Part shown: one piece after another, positions 9,142 through 16,805 of the stretch
How positions within the stretch are numbered: position 1 is the first letter of the stretch
How the letters are laid out: each line of letters starts with the position of its first letter
NCBI RefSeq assembly: GCF_900091475.1
Contig: NZ_FMIB01000002.1
Location: 5,518,001-5,582,000 of the forward strand
DNA length: 64,000 nucleotides
DNA from: Micromonospora chersina
Lineage (GTDB): Bacteria; Actinomycetota; Actinomycetes; Mycobacteriales; Micromonosporaceae
Direction: 5' to 3'
The notes under the pieces: generated by a model
What the model was told of the DNA's origin: nothing
Database searches by the model: none
What the model saw: the letters and a program-made list of their open reading frames with translations, nothing else
Translations under genes and position numbers: made by a program

Positions 9142-10482
9142 TCACTTCCAGCTGCCCTCGATGCCGTTCAGCACCGTGGTGGTGTCCTTGCCGTTGATCC
9201 AGTCGACCATGCCCTTCCAGAAGGTGCCCGCGCCGACCGCGGCCGGCATCAGGTCCGAGCCGTCGAACCGGAACTCGGTCTTCGGGTCCTGCAGGATCTG
9301 GACGGAGAGCTTGTCCACCGGGTTCGGGACGTTGTTGATGTCGAGCTTCTTGTTCGCCGACAGCCAGTCGCCGATCTTGGCGCGGCTGTTCACGTACTCA
9401 CCGGAGGCCAGGTAGGTCTGCACCGCCTGGACCTCGGGACGGTCCGCGAAGGCCGAGACGAACTCGCCGGCACCCAGCACCGGCTTGCCCTTGGCCGGGT
9501 CGACGGCCGGGAAGTAGAACGCGAAGACGTCGCCGTCCTCGGCCACCTTGGTGCCCTGCGGCCACTGGTTGGCGTAGAAGGACGCCTGCCGGTGCATGGC
9601 GCACTTGCCGGTGGTGATCGGCGTGCCGGCCTCCTGGAAGGAGGTGGTGGCGATGCTCTTCACCCCGCCGAAGCCGCCGTTCATGTACTTCTCGTTCTTG
9701 AGGATGGTGCCGGCCTTGTTGACCGCGTCGGCGACCTTCGGGTCGTTGAACGGGATGCCGTGGGTGGTCCACTGGTCGTAGACCTCCACCCCCTGGGTGC
9801 GAAGCAGCACGTCCTCGATCCAGTCGGTGGCCGGCCAGCCGGTGGCGTCACCGGACTCGATGCCCGCGCACCACGGCTTGGTGCCGCTCGCCGCGATCTT
9901 GTCGCTCAGCGTGATGAGCTCGTCCCAGGTGGTCGGGACGCTCCAGCCCTTCTCCTTGAAGGTCTTCGGCGAGTACCACACGTAGGACTTCACGTTGGAG
10001 CCCAGCGGCACGCCGTAGAGCTTGCCGTTCACGGTGCTGTACTTCAGCCAGTCGGGGGAGAAGTTCTGCTCGGCCAGCCCCTTGGTGTCGGCGCCGACCT
10101 CCTTGATCTTGCCCGAGTCGACGAACCGCTTGAGCAGACCCGGCTGCGGGATGAAGGCAAGGTCGGGGGCGTTGCCGCCGTCCACCCGGACGCCCAGCTG
10201 GGCCTCGAACTCGCCCGAGCCCTCGTGGTCGATGTCGATGCCGGTGCAGTCCTCGAACTGCTTCCAGGACTGGTCGAGGCGGTCGGCCTCGATGTCCCGG
10301 ATCGACGAGTAGATCGTCACCTTCTTGCCGTCGTGGCCCTGGTACTTCGCGTAAGGGGCGCACTCGGGCTTGCTCGCGTTGCCGCTCTTCTTGTCGTTGC
10401 CGGTGCCGCAGGCGGTGACGCCGAGCGCCAGCCCCAGTACGCCGGCGATCGCGAGAGCCTGGCGCGATCTGGCAAACGCCAT
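9142..10482 (-). CDS. Sugar ABC transporter substrate-binding lipoprotein
   Basis: A 446-residue extracellular solute-binding protein (family 1). The N-terminus has a short basic region, a hydrophobic stretch and the lipobox VTAC, so Cys near residue 23 is the likely lipidated residue after signal peptidase II cleavage. The mature part carries SBP1-type segments such as PDLAFIPQPGLLKRF and GVPLGSNVKSYVWYSPK. ATG 10482 is preceded by the strong ribosome site AAGGAAGGAGA. It heads the operon and sits about 70 bases downstream of the LacI-type operator. Homologues bind alpha-glucosides or related oligosaccharides; the downstream GH13 enzyme supports this. Confidence 0.93.
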   Translation of the reverse strand: MAFARSRQALAIAGVLGLALGVTACGTGNDKKSGNASKPECAPYAKYQGHDGKKVTIYSSIRDIEADRLDQSWKQFEDCTGIDIDHEGSGEFEAQLGVRVDGGNAPDLAFIPQPGLLKRFVDSGKIKEVGADTKGLAEQNFSPDWLKYSTVNGKLYGVPLGSNVKSYVWYSPKTFKEKGWSVPTTWDELITLSDKIAASGTKPWCAGIESGDATGWPATDWIEDVLLRTQGVEVYDQWTTHGIPFNDPKVADAVNKAGTILKNEKYMNGGFGGVKSIATTSFQEAGTPITTGKCAMHRQASFYANQWPQGTKVAEDGDVFAFYFPAVDPAKGKPVLGAGEFVSAFADRPEVQAVQTYLASGEYVNSRAKIGDWLSANKKLDINNVPNPVDKLSVQILQDPKTEFRFDGSDLMPAAVGAGTFWKGMVDWINGKDTTTVLNGIEGSWK

Positions 10483-10549
10483 GCCGATCTCCTTCCTTGC
10501 CGGCGCGTGGGGGGATCGAACCCGCGCCGGTCCGATGGTCGTCCCCACA

Positions 10550-10563
10550 TGTAAGCGCTTGCA
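10550..10563 (-). promoter_or_regulatory. LacI-family operator upstream of the sugar ABC operon
   Basis: TGTAAGCGCTTGCA is a near-perfect 14-base palindrome with the central CG and AAGCGCTT core typical of LacI/MalR operators. It lies about 68 bases upstream of the binding-protein start, in the expected promoter region. The local LacI gene (5931-7001) is the natural candidate to bind it. Confidence 0.85.
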
Positions 10564-10743
10564 TCGCGTCCGGTCCACCCCCTGGCGGACACGGCCCGGT
10601 AACAATCCGGAAACCCGCTCACCGGCCGTGGGCACGCTCCCACGCTCCGCTGACGGTCCGCAGGCGGCGCCCCTTCCCATCGATGGAACTTTCTGCCACG
10701 CTGTCCAAAGCTGATCGAAAACTTTCAACATAGGAGGCAATGG

Positions 10744-11520
10744 ATGCGCAAGCGCTGGTTCAGCCTCGCGGCGGTGGCGGCCGTCCTCGTGGCCCTGGTG
10801 CCGGCGGCCCCGGCCATGGCCGCGCCGACGTTCAAGGTCCCGTTCCCCTGCAACCAGTCCTGGTCCGGCCAGACCCGGTCCGACCACAGCCCGGCCTACG
10901 CCATCGACTTCAACCGCACGGACGACCTCGGCGACCCGGTGGTGGCCAGCGCGCCCGGCACCGTCGACCGGGTCACCGACCTCGGCGGCACCAGCTACGG
11001 CAAGTACGTCCGGATCGACCACGGCAACGGCTACACCACCTACTACGCCCACCTGAGCGGCTTCAACGTCTCGGTCGGGCAGGTGGTCGGCTACGGCCGG
11101 GTGATCGGCTACGTGGGCAGCACCGGCGGCTCGACGGGCCCGCACCTGCACTACGAGCAGCGGCTCAACGGCAACGACATCCAGGTGCGGTTCAACGGCG
11201 CCCTCGCCCTCTACTGGGGCACCAAGACCTACACCAGCGACAACGGCTGCGCCGGCTCGAACACGGGCGCCGGCACCGTCAACACCACCTCGGGCGTGGC
11301 GCTGACCGTCCGGTCGGGCCCGGGCACCGGCTACAGCGCGGTCGGCACGGTGGCCGACGGCGCGAGCGTCACCATCTACTGCCAGACCAGCGGCACCTCG
11401 GTCACCGGCACCTACGGCACCAGCTCGATCTGGGACCGGATCGGCTCCGGCCGGTACATCTCCGACGCGTACGTCTACACCGGCTACGACGGCTACATCC
11501 CGGGCGTGCCCCGCTGCTGA
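10744..11520 (+). CDS. Secreted M23 metallopeptidase with SH3-like C-terminal domain
   Basis: A 258-residue exported protein. Residues 1-26 form a signal peptide (basic MRKRW, hydrophobic core, AMAA cleavage region). The M23 lysostaphin-like domain follows, with DHSPAYAIDF carrying the first zinc ligands and GPHLHYE the HxH motif near residues 137-143. A bacterial SH3-type region (GVALTVRSGPGTGYSAVGTV) fills the C-terminal third. It is probably a cell-wall peptidoglycan endopeptidase. ATG 10744 follows the near-ideal ribosome site AGGAGG at 10732-10737. It is divergent from the sugar operon and probably monocistronic. Confidence 0.9.
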   Translation: MRKRWFSLAAVAAVLVALVPAAPAMAAPTFKVPFPCNQSWSGQTRSDHSPAYAIDFNRTDDLGDPVVASAPGTVDRVTDLGGTSYGKYVRIDHGNGYTTYYAHLSGFNVSVGQVVGYGRVIGYVGSTGGSTGPHLHYEQRLNGNDIQVRFNGALALYWGTKTYTSDNGCAGSNTGAGTVNTTSGVALTVRSGPGTGYSAVGTVADGASVTIYCQTSGTSVTGTYGTSSIWDRIGSGRYISDAYVYTGYDGYIPGVPRC

Positions 11521-11530
11521 CGAGAGGTGG

Positions 11531-11553
11531 GCGCGGGGCCGTCGGCCCCGCGC
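11531..11553. terminator. Bidirectional terminator hairpin
   Basis: GCGCGGGGCC (11531-11540) pairs with 11544-11553 around a three-base loop, between the convergent M23 peptidase and TspO genes. Confidence 0.7.
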
Positions 11554-11556
11554 CGC

Positions 11557-12051
11557 TCAGCCGTTCAGCCGCCAGATGGCGAAGTTCAGCGCCGCCGCGA
11601 ACGTCACCCAGGCCCAGTAGGGCAGCAGCAGGAGCGCCGCCGGCCGGGAGACCCGCCGGAACAGCGCCACGGTGACCCCGATGGCCAGCCACATCAGCAC
11701 GATCTCGGCGAACGCCAGCCCGTAGCGGTCGGCGCCGAAGAAGAGCGGCGTCCAGACGGCGTTCAGGACCAGTTGGGTGACCCAGGCGCCGAGCGCCGGT
11801 CCCCAGCCGGCCTGCCGCCAGACCAGCCAGCCCGCGACCGCGATGAGCGCGTAGAGGACCGTCCAGACCGGCCCGAAGAGCCAGGACGGGGGAGCCCATG
11901 CCGGCTGGGCGAGGCTGGCGTACTCCTCCTGGGTGCCCCGCACCCCGAGCGCGCCGACGGCCGCCGCGACGGTGACCGCGGCGCCGAAGCCCAGCAGCGC
12001 CCACCACTTACGGCCGCGCCCGACCCGCCGGATGCTTCCCGAGATCGTCAT
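11557..12051 (-). CDS. tspO: TspO/MBR family tryptophan-rich sensory protein
   Basis: A 164-residue protein with five predicted membrane helices and the TspO/MBR signature: WAPPSWLFGPVWTVLYALI near residues 50-68, W-x-Q-L-x-L-N-A-x-W-T-P-L-F-F in the fourth region, and a Trp-rich C-terminus (YWAWVTFAAALNFAIWRLN). TspO proteins bind porphyrins and are linked to oxidative stress and tetrapyrrole handling; the precise role here is unknown. ATG 12051 is the start. It converges on the M23 peptidase gene across a shared hairpin. Confidence 0.93.
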   Translation of the reverse strand: MTISGSIRRVGRGRKWWALLGFGAAVTVAAAVGALGVRGTQEEYASLAQPAWAPPSWLFGPVWTVLYALIAVAGWLVWRQAGWGPALGAWVTQLVLNAVWTPLFFGADRYGLAFAEIVLMWLAIGVTVALFRRVSRPAALLLLPYWAWVTFAAALNFAIWRLNG

Positions 12052-12198
12052 GCCCCTGGGTGCCCCGCCCGCCGGGCGGACAAACCGGCCGGGCGCAGCA
12101 CAGCGCCGGGGTCGCCGGGCCCGGACGCTCCTGTCTGGGAGGACGGAGGTTCGGACCCGGCGACCCCGGCGGGTCAGGGGTGGTGGGAGGTCGAACGG

Positions 12199-12342
12199 CT
12201 AACTGAAGATGCTGACGCCGCCCGGCCCGACCAACAGGCCGACGATGATGAGGACGATGCCCCACAGGATCTGCCGGCGGAAGAGCGCGAGAATGCCGGC
12301 GACCACCAGTACGACTGCGAGAATCCAGAGAATCAGCTCCAT
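12199..12342 (-). CDS. GPGG-motif small membrane protein
   Basis: A 47-residue ORF, shorter than most ORF cut-offs. It begins MELILWILAVVLVVAGILAL, has a short basic turn (FRRQ), a second hydrophobic helix, and ends LLVGPGGVSIFS. This is the conserved GPGG-motif family of tiny two-helix actinobacterial membrane proteins; function unknown. Start ATG 12342, stop TAG 12199-12201. It lies 42 bases after the phosphoesterase gene on the same strand and is probably the last cistron of that group. Confidence 0.85.
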   Translation of the reverse strand: MELILWILAVVLVVAGILALFRRQILWGIVLIIVGLLVGPGGVSIFS

Positions 12343-12384
12343 GTCGGCTGGATACCCGTCCGTCGGATCCGGGAAACCTGCTTC

Positions 12385-13110
12385 TCAGTCGAGATGATCA
12401 CCGACGTGGAAGATGCTGTACGCCTGCTTGATGACGGGGTGCGCGACGTTGCGGACCCGTACGCCACCCGGGGTGGTGCCCCGTTCGCTCCCGTGGTGGG
12501 CGTGCCCGTGCAGGGCCAGCGCGGTGGGCGCCGAGTCGATCGCCTGGCCGAGCTGGTAGCAGCCGAGGAACGGGTAGATCTCCAGCGGCTCGCCGGCGAG
12601 GGTGTCCGGCACGGGGGAGTAGTGGGTGAGCGCGACCAGCAGGTCGCAGTCCAGCCCGCGCAGCGCCTCGCCGAGCGCGTCCGCGCTCTCGTTGGTGGTC
12701 CGGACGAACGCCTTCATCTCCGGCTCGCCGAAGTCGCTGGCGCACCGCCCGGCGAACCCGCCGCCGAAGCCCTTCACCCCGGCCACGCCGAGCCGCCGGC
12801 CGCCGCACTCCAGCACGGTCCCGGTCCCCTCCAGCACGGTGATCCCGGCGTCCTCCAGCACCTTGACCACCTGCGGCACCTGGTCGCACTGGTGGTCGTG
12901 GTTGCCGAGCACGGTGATCACCGGCACGCCGAGGTCGCCGAACTCCTGCGCCACGCACCGCGCCTCGGACTCGGTGCCGTGCCGGGTCAGGTCCCCGGCG
13001 AGCAGCAGCACGTCCGCGCAGTCGGGCAGTTCCTCCAGCGCGGGCCGGAACCGGCCGACCACGTCCTCGTCCAGGTGCACGTCGCCGACGGCGGCGATGC
13101 GGATCACCAT
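12385..13110 (-). CDS. Calcineurin-like metallophosphoesterase
   Basis: A 241-residue cytoplasmic metallophosphoesterase. The metal-site motifs appear in order: GDVH near residue 9, GDLTRHG near 40, GNHDH near 70, the T-H-Y-S segment near 165, and HGHAHHG near 203. Substrate unknown; family members act on phosphodiesters, cyclic nucleotides or phosphoproteins. It follows the BON-domain gene by 10 bases and precedes the GPGG peptide, consistent with one transcript starting from the nucleotidyltransferase gene. Confidence 0.9.
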   Translation of the reverse strand: MVIRIAAVGDVHLDEDVVGRFRPALEELPDCADVLLLAGDLTRHGTESEARCVAQEFGDLGVPVITVLGNHDHQCDQVPQVVKVLEDAGITVLEGTGTVLECGGRRLGVAGVKGFGGGFAGRCASDFGEPEMKAFVRTTNESADALGEALRGLDCDLLVALTHYSPVPDTLAGEPLEIYPFLGCYQLGQAIDSAPTALALHGHAHHGSERGTTPGGVRVRNVAHPVIKQAYSIFHVGDHLD

Positions 13111-13120
13111 CGAACCTCCC

Positions 13121-13390
13121 TCACGGCAGCTCCTCGACCTGGGTGGGCGCCTGCGTGCGGATCACGCCGATGTCGCTGGTGATCGGCAGGTCCGGGAAGC
13201 GCTCGGCCACGCGGCGCAGGATCTCCTCCCGCCGGTGCGGGCTCTCCACCTCGCCGTAGAGCACCAGGCCGCGCTCGCGGCGCACCACGGTGATGCCCTG
13301 TTCGGCGACGTCCGGGTCCTCGGCCAACATGCTCTGGATCTCCGCCTCGACGTACTCGTCGGGCGGCGCGCCGCCGTGCTGTCCGGTCAC
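13121..13390 (-). CDS. BON-domain protein
   Basis: An 89-residue protein starting at GTG 13390, which overlaps the stop of the upstream nucleotidyltransferase gene (GTGA arrangement) and follows GGAAGGGAG. The core (about residues 25-80) contains ITVVRRERGLVLYGEVES and RREEILRRVAERFPDLPI, the alpha/beta pattern of a BON domain, with the conserved glycine in the LYGEV turn. No signal peptide is seen, so it is probably cytoplasmic. BON domains bind membranes or ligands; the role here is unknown. Confidence 0.75.
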   Translation of the reverse strand: MTGQHGGAPPDEYVEAEIQSMLAEDPDVAEQGITVVRRERGLVLYGEVESPHRREEILRRVAERFPDLPITSDIGVIRTQAPTQVEELP

Positions 13391-13968
13391 GGGGTCTCCC
13401 TTCCTCCGGACGCGCCGCCGGGCAGCACGTCGAGCCGGTCGAGCAGCACCAGGAACGCCTCGGCGTACGGCGAGTGCTGCGTCTCCTTCCGTACCCGTTC
13501 CCAGTCGATCTGTTCCCGCAGCGAGCGGGCGAGCGGCAGGGCCCGGGCGAAGTCGCAGTAGTGCTGGGAGAAGCTGAGCAGCTTGTGCACCATGAGCTGG
13601 CTGGCCGAGAGCACCGGCATGTGGATGGCGTCGACCGGCCGCACGATGGTGTCGGCGAAGGTCTCCTCGGTCACCGGGGTCTCGATCGGCCGGTGGATCA
13701 GGTCCACCATCCGGCCCTCGTCGTAGACCTTCACCAGCCAGTCCTCGGGCGGGCGCTCGGCCGTGAAGCCGGCCTCGACCAGGGCCTCCAGGGCCCGGTC
13801 CACGTCCTGCTGCCGGATCAGGAAGTCCACGTCGTGGTCGCTGGAGTGGCCGCCGTGGGCGTACACGGCGAAGCTGCCGCCCAGCGCGAAGGGGATCTCG
13901 GACTGCTTGAGCACGGCGGCGACCTTCTTCAGCGTGTGCACCAGGGTCTCGTCCCCGCGCTCGGCCAT
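13387..13968 (-). CDS. Nucleotidyltransferase-fold protein (AbiEii/MNT-like)
   Basis: A 193-residue protein. The nucleotidyltransferase motif is clear: FALGGSFAVYAHG near residues 25-37 followed by SSDHDVDFLI, giving the G-G-S...D-x-D metal site. Start ATG 13968 (MAERGDETLVHTLKK) follows GGGAGA; longer upstream frames are rejected because they enter non-conserved GC-rich sequence. No HEPN partner is next to it, so a toxin-antitoxin role is not supported. It heads a tight minus-strand group with the BON protein, phosphoesterase and GPGG peptide. Confidence 0.8.
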   Translation of the reverse strand: MAERGDETLVHTLKKVAAVLKQSEIPFALGGSFAVYAHGGHSSDHDVDFLIRQQDVDRALEALVEAGFTAERPPEDWLVKVYDEGRMVDLIHRPIETPVTEETFADTIVRPVDAIHMPVLSASQLMVHKLLSFSQHYCDFARALPLARSLREQIDWERVRKETQHSPYAEAFLVLLDRLDVLPGGASGGRETP

Positions 13969-14120
13969 CTGGGTCTCCCGTCGTCGTAGGTGGCGGTGGG
14001 AATGAAGTTGCGTACCCGGCGAACGGGTCGGCCACACCTGTAGCGGGCGCGGCCCGACCTGGTGGGGACAGATGGGGACAAACCGCCGAAGGCGAGCACG
14101 GGTCGGATAGCCTCGACAGG

Positions 14121-14852
14121 GTGGCCAGGTCACTGCGGGTGCGGCGCGGCAGGGCCCGACTGCGCGCCGTCGCCCTGATCGGCATCGACGGCTCGGGCAA
14201 GACCACCCAGGCCCACCGGCTCGCCGAGGCGCTCACCGCCGCGGGCCACCCCGCCACCTACCACCGCAACGCCGGCGGCCGCCGCTGGCTCGGCCGGCTG
14301 GCCCAGCGGGTCGGCCGGCCCGACGCGCAGCGGCTCGTCGGGCGCAACGGCCTGCTCGCCGTGGAGTCCGTGCTCCGCTGGCTGGCGATCGCGCTCGCCC
14401 TGCTGAGCTGCCTGGTCACCGGCCGGACTGCCGTCATGGACCGCTGGTCCGCCTGCCAGTACGCCAGCATCCGCGCGCACGGCGGGCAGCGCTGGGAGCG
14501 GCTGGCCCGGGCCGGCTACCGGCTCTTCCCGCCGCCCCGGGTCACCTTCCTGCTCACGGTGGACCCCGCAGAGGCGTACCGGCGGATCGAGCGGCGCGGC
14601 ACCGACCACGAGAGCATGCAGTGGCTCAGCGCCGCGGCCACGGCGTACCGGACCCTGCCGGAGTACGACCGCTTCGTCGTCGTGGACGGCAGCGGCACCC
14701 CGGAGGAGGTGTCCCGGCGGATCCGCGCACACCTCACCGAGTGGCTCCCCGGCGACCCACCCCCGCCGGCCGGTCCGGGGCCGGGGGACACCCGCCCGCC
14801 CTCCGGCGGGGCGGGGCGCGACGAGCCCGTGCCGGCTCAGGCCCGGCCGTAG
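14121..14852 (+). CDS. Thymidylate-kinase-like P-loop kinase
   Basis: A 243-residue protein with Walker A GIDGSGKTT near residues 21-29, the hallmark of thymidylate kinase folds, and a DRW segment (VMDRWSACQY) similar to the TMK DR(Y/H) motif. A lid-like Arg-rich stretch (RRIERRGTDHES) follows. It starts at GTG 14121. It is diverged from canonical TMK, so it may be a paralogue acting on another nucleoside monophosphate. The low-complexity Pro/Gly-rich tail overlaps the 3' end of the convergent SDR gene by 16 bases. It is divergent from the nucleotidyltransferase gene across 152 bases. Confidence 0.78.
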   Translation: MARSLRVRRGRARLRAVALIGIDGSGKTTQAHRLAEALTAAGHPATYHRNAGGRRWLGRLAQRVGRPDAQRLVGRNGLLAVESVLRWLAIALALLSCLVTGRTAVMDRWSACQYASIRAHGGQRWERLARAGYRLFPPPRVTFLLTVDPAEAYRRIERRGTDHESMQWLSAAATAYRTLPEYDRFVVVDGSGTPEEVSRRIRAHLTEWLPGDPPPPAGPGPGDTRPPSGGAGRDEPVPAQARP

Positions 14853-15580
14853 ACCGGGATGCTCGCCCCGCTGGTCGGCGCCGACTCGTCGGAGGCCAGG
14901 AAGCGGATCACCGCGGCGATCTCGGCGGGCGGAACCCAGCGCCGGTGGTCGGCGTCCGGCTGGGCGGCCCGGTTCGCCGGGGTGTCGATCACGCTGGGCA
15001 GCACCGTGTTGCAGCGCACCCCGCGCTGCCGGTACTCGACGGCGACGGCGTTGGCGAAGGCCAGCACGGCCGCCTTCGCGGTGGCGTAGCCGGCCGCCCC
15101 GGCGAACGGGGCCACGGCGGCCCGCGCGGACACGCACACCACCGCGCCGCCGCCGGCCTCCACGAGGTGCGGCAGCGCGGCCTGGGTGACCAGGTAGGTG
15201 GGGCGCAGGTTGATCCGCAGCATCCGGTCGAACTCCTCGATCGGGGTCTCGTGCACCAGTCCGCCGCTGGCGTACCCGCCGACGAGGTTGACCACGGCGC
15301 GCAGCGGCGCGGCCGGCTCGGCGGCGGCGACGGCCACCGCCCGCGCCGCCCCGGCGGGGTCGAGGAGGTCCGCCGCGACGGCTTCAGGTCGCTGCGCGGC
15401 GCCGGACGCGCCGAGCTGAGGTTGTCGCCCGACGCGGCCCGGTCCGGCGCCCGCCGGCGCCGCCTCGCCACCCTCCCGCTCGGGTACGACCACCCGCCAG
15501 CCGGCCTTCAGGAAGGCGGCGGTGACCGCACCGCCCAGCCCGCCCGTGCCACCGGTCACCAGCACCGTCCGCTCCGCCAT
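14837..15580 (-). CDS. SDR-family oxidoreductase
   Basis: A 247-residue short-chain dehydrogenase/reductase. The cofactor motif TGGTGGLGGAV lies near residues 8-18, NLVGGYAS corresponds to the N-x-G region near 107-114, and the catalytic Tyr-Lys pair is in GYATAKAAVLAFA near 165-177, after a Ser-containing segment (VCVSARAAV). ATG 15580 gives MAERTVLVTGG; GTG 15586 is also possible. A Gly/Ala-rich insert after the second strand is unusual but in frame. Substrate unknown. The last 16 bases overlap the kinase gene tail on the other strand. Confidence 0.85.
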   Translation of the reverse strand: MAERTVLVTGGTGGLGGAVTAAFLKAGWRVVVPEREGGEAAPAGAGPGRVGRQPQLGASGAAQRPEAVAADLLDPAGAARAVAVAAAEPAAPLRAVVNLVGGYASGGLVHETPIEEFDRMLRINLRPTYLVTQAALPHLVEAGGGAVVCVSARAAVAPFAGAAGYATAKAAVLAFANAVAVEYRQRGVRCNTVLPSVIDTPANRAAQPDADHRRWVPPAEIAAVIRFLASDESAPTSGASIPVYGRA

Positions 15581-15855
15581 GGGCACACGCTAGCCGCCCG
15601 GCCGGCCAGGCGGTGACCGGGTCGGGATCCGGACCCGTCGACGCCTGTCGATGCCGCTCGGTGTACCGTACCGGCCGTCCGGTGACCCCGGCGAGGCCGT
15701 CCGGCCGGCACGGCGGGCGCGACGGCGGAACCGCCCGTCGGCCGGCGGGGCGGAGTCGACCGCAGCGGATGAGGCGGCGGGGCTGCGGGAATGGGACCCT
15801 TGGCGCGGGGGGCGGGCGCGGAAGGCGGTACTTTTCCCGATACGCGCCGTCATGG
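15581..15855. other. Intergenic region upstream of the RpiR gene, no gene seen
   Basis: About 275 bases between the divergent SDR and RpiR genes. Short frames here lack conserved sequence and ribosome sites. No convincing hairpin or RNA was seen; the recognisable promoter elements begin at 15856. Confidence 0.6.
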
Positions 15856-15884
15856 TTGACGGTCACGCCTCATGAAAGTAAGTT
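15856..15884 (+). promoter_or_regulatory. Sigma-70-type promoter of the rpiR-murQ operon
   Basis: TTGACG at 15856-15861 and TAAGTT at 15879-15884 are separated by exactly 17 bases. The expected start site, about seven bases after the -10 box, falls on or next to the GTG start codon at 15891, which has no ribosome site. The mRNA is therefore probably leaderless. Confidence 0.65.
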
Positions 15885-15888
15885 TCAT
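15872..15888 (+). promoter_or_regulatory. Inverted-repeat operator overlapping the -10 box
   Basis: ATGAAAGTAAGTTTCAT is an inverted repeat with six-base arms (ATGAAA / TTTCAT). It covers the -10 element and stops two bases before the GTG of the RpiR gene. Its form and place suggest autoregulation by the RpiR-type protein. Confidence 0.65.
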
Positions 15889-15890
15889 CC

Positions 15891-16805
15891 GTGGCGAAGA
15901 GTCCGAAGATTTCTGCGAGTCACGAGCCCGGTGGACTGATCGTCCACATCAGCGGCCTGCTCCCCTCGCTGTCCCCGGCCGAGCAGCGGGTGGCCCGGCT
16001 GGTCGTCTCCGATCCGGCCGACGCCGCCCGGCGCACCATCACCGACCTCGCCACCGCCGCCGAGACATCCGAGGCCACAGTCATCCGGTTCTGCCGGTCG
16101 GTGGGCATGGACGGCTATCCCCAGCTGCGCATCCGGCTCGCCGCCGAGGCCGCCCGCCGGGTCGAGCCACCGGACGCCCGGGTGGTCGGCGGCGACATCC
16201 CGCCCGGCGCCGACCTGGCGCAGATCATCGCCACCATCGCGTTCAACGACGCACGGGCCGTCGAGGAGACCGCCGAGCAGCTCGATCCCGCCGTCTGCGA
16301 GCAGGTCGTCGAGGCGATCGTCGCGGCCGGCCGGATCGACGTCTACGGCGCCGGCGCCAGCGGCTTCGTCGCCTCGGACTTCCAGCAGAAGCTGCACCGC
16401 ATCGGCCGCACCGCCTTCTACTTCCCGGACGTGCACACCGCGCTCACCTCGGCCGCCCTGCTCGGCCGCGGCGACGTCGCGGTGGGCATCTCGCACACCG
16501 GAACCACCTCCGACGTCATCGAGGTGCTCGAACAGGCCCGCGCCCGGGGCGCCACCACCGTCGCGCTGACCAACTTCCCCCGCTCGCCGATCACGGAGGT
16601 GGCCGACCACGTCCTGACCACCGCGGCCCGGGAGACCACCTACCGCTCCGGCGCGATGGCCAGCCGGCTGGCCCAGCTCACCGTGGTCGACTGCCTCTTC
16701 GTCGGGGTGGCCGCGCGAAACCGGACCAAGGCCAGGAAGGCCCTGGAGGCGACCGCCGAGGCGGTCCAGTCGCACCGGGTGGGCGCCGGCCGGAGGCGGG
16801 CATGA
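15891..16805 (+). CDS. MurR/RpiR-family transcriptional regulator
   Basis: A 304-residue regulator. The N-terminal RpiR helix-turn-helix spans about residues 20-95, with the signature TSEATVIRFCRSVGMDGYPQLR. A SIS phosphosugar-binding domain follows (about 120-280), containing DVYGAGASGFVASDFQQKL and GISHTGTTSDVIEVLE. GTG 15891 gives MAKSPK. It overlaps murQ by four bases (ATGA), which indicates that it senses N-acetylmuramic acid 6-phosphate or a related aminosugar phosphate and controls the murQ operon. Promoter and operator lie immediately upstream. Confidence 0.92.
   Translation: MAKSPKISASHEPGGLIVHISGLLPSLSPAEQRVARLVVSDPADAARRTITDLATAAETSEATVIRFCRSVGMDGYPQLRIRLAAEAARRVEPPDARVVGGDIPPGADLAQIIATIAFNDARAVEETAEQLDPAVCEQVVEAIVAAGRIDVYGAGASGFVASDFQQKLHRIGRTAFYFPDVHTALTSAALLGRGDVAVGISHTGTTSDVIEVLEQARARGATTVALTNFPRSPITEVADHVLTTAARETTYRSGAMASRLAQLTVVDCLFVGVAARNRTKARKALEATAEAVQSHRVGAGRRRA

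Noticed and set aside
10501..10545. tRNA-like T-arm (GGATCGAACCC) upstream of the binding-protein gene
   Set aside because: No acceptor, D or anticodon arms can be folded around it; it is chance similarity.
10720..10735. CGAAA...TTTCA palindrome upstream of the M23 gene as a xylose-type operator
   Set aside because: The match is short and imperfect, and the gene has no sugar context; too weak to annotate.
13387..13968. AbiE-type toxin-antitoxin system
   Set aside because: The nucleotidyltransferase has no adjacent AbiEi-like or HEPN partner; its neighbours are a BON protein and a phosphoesterase.
15872..16801. Upstream extension of the murQ frame back to ATG 15872
   Set aside because: The extension overlaps the whole RpiR gene in another frame and its peptide is Arg/Gly/Pro low-complexity, a GC-rich shadow. 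The ATGA start at 16802 gives normal MurQ length.
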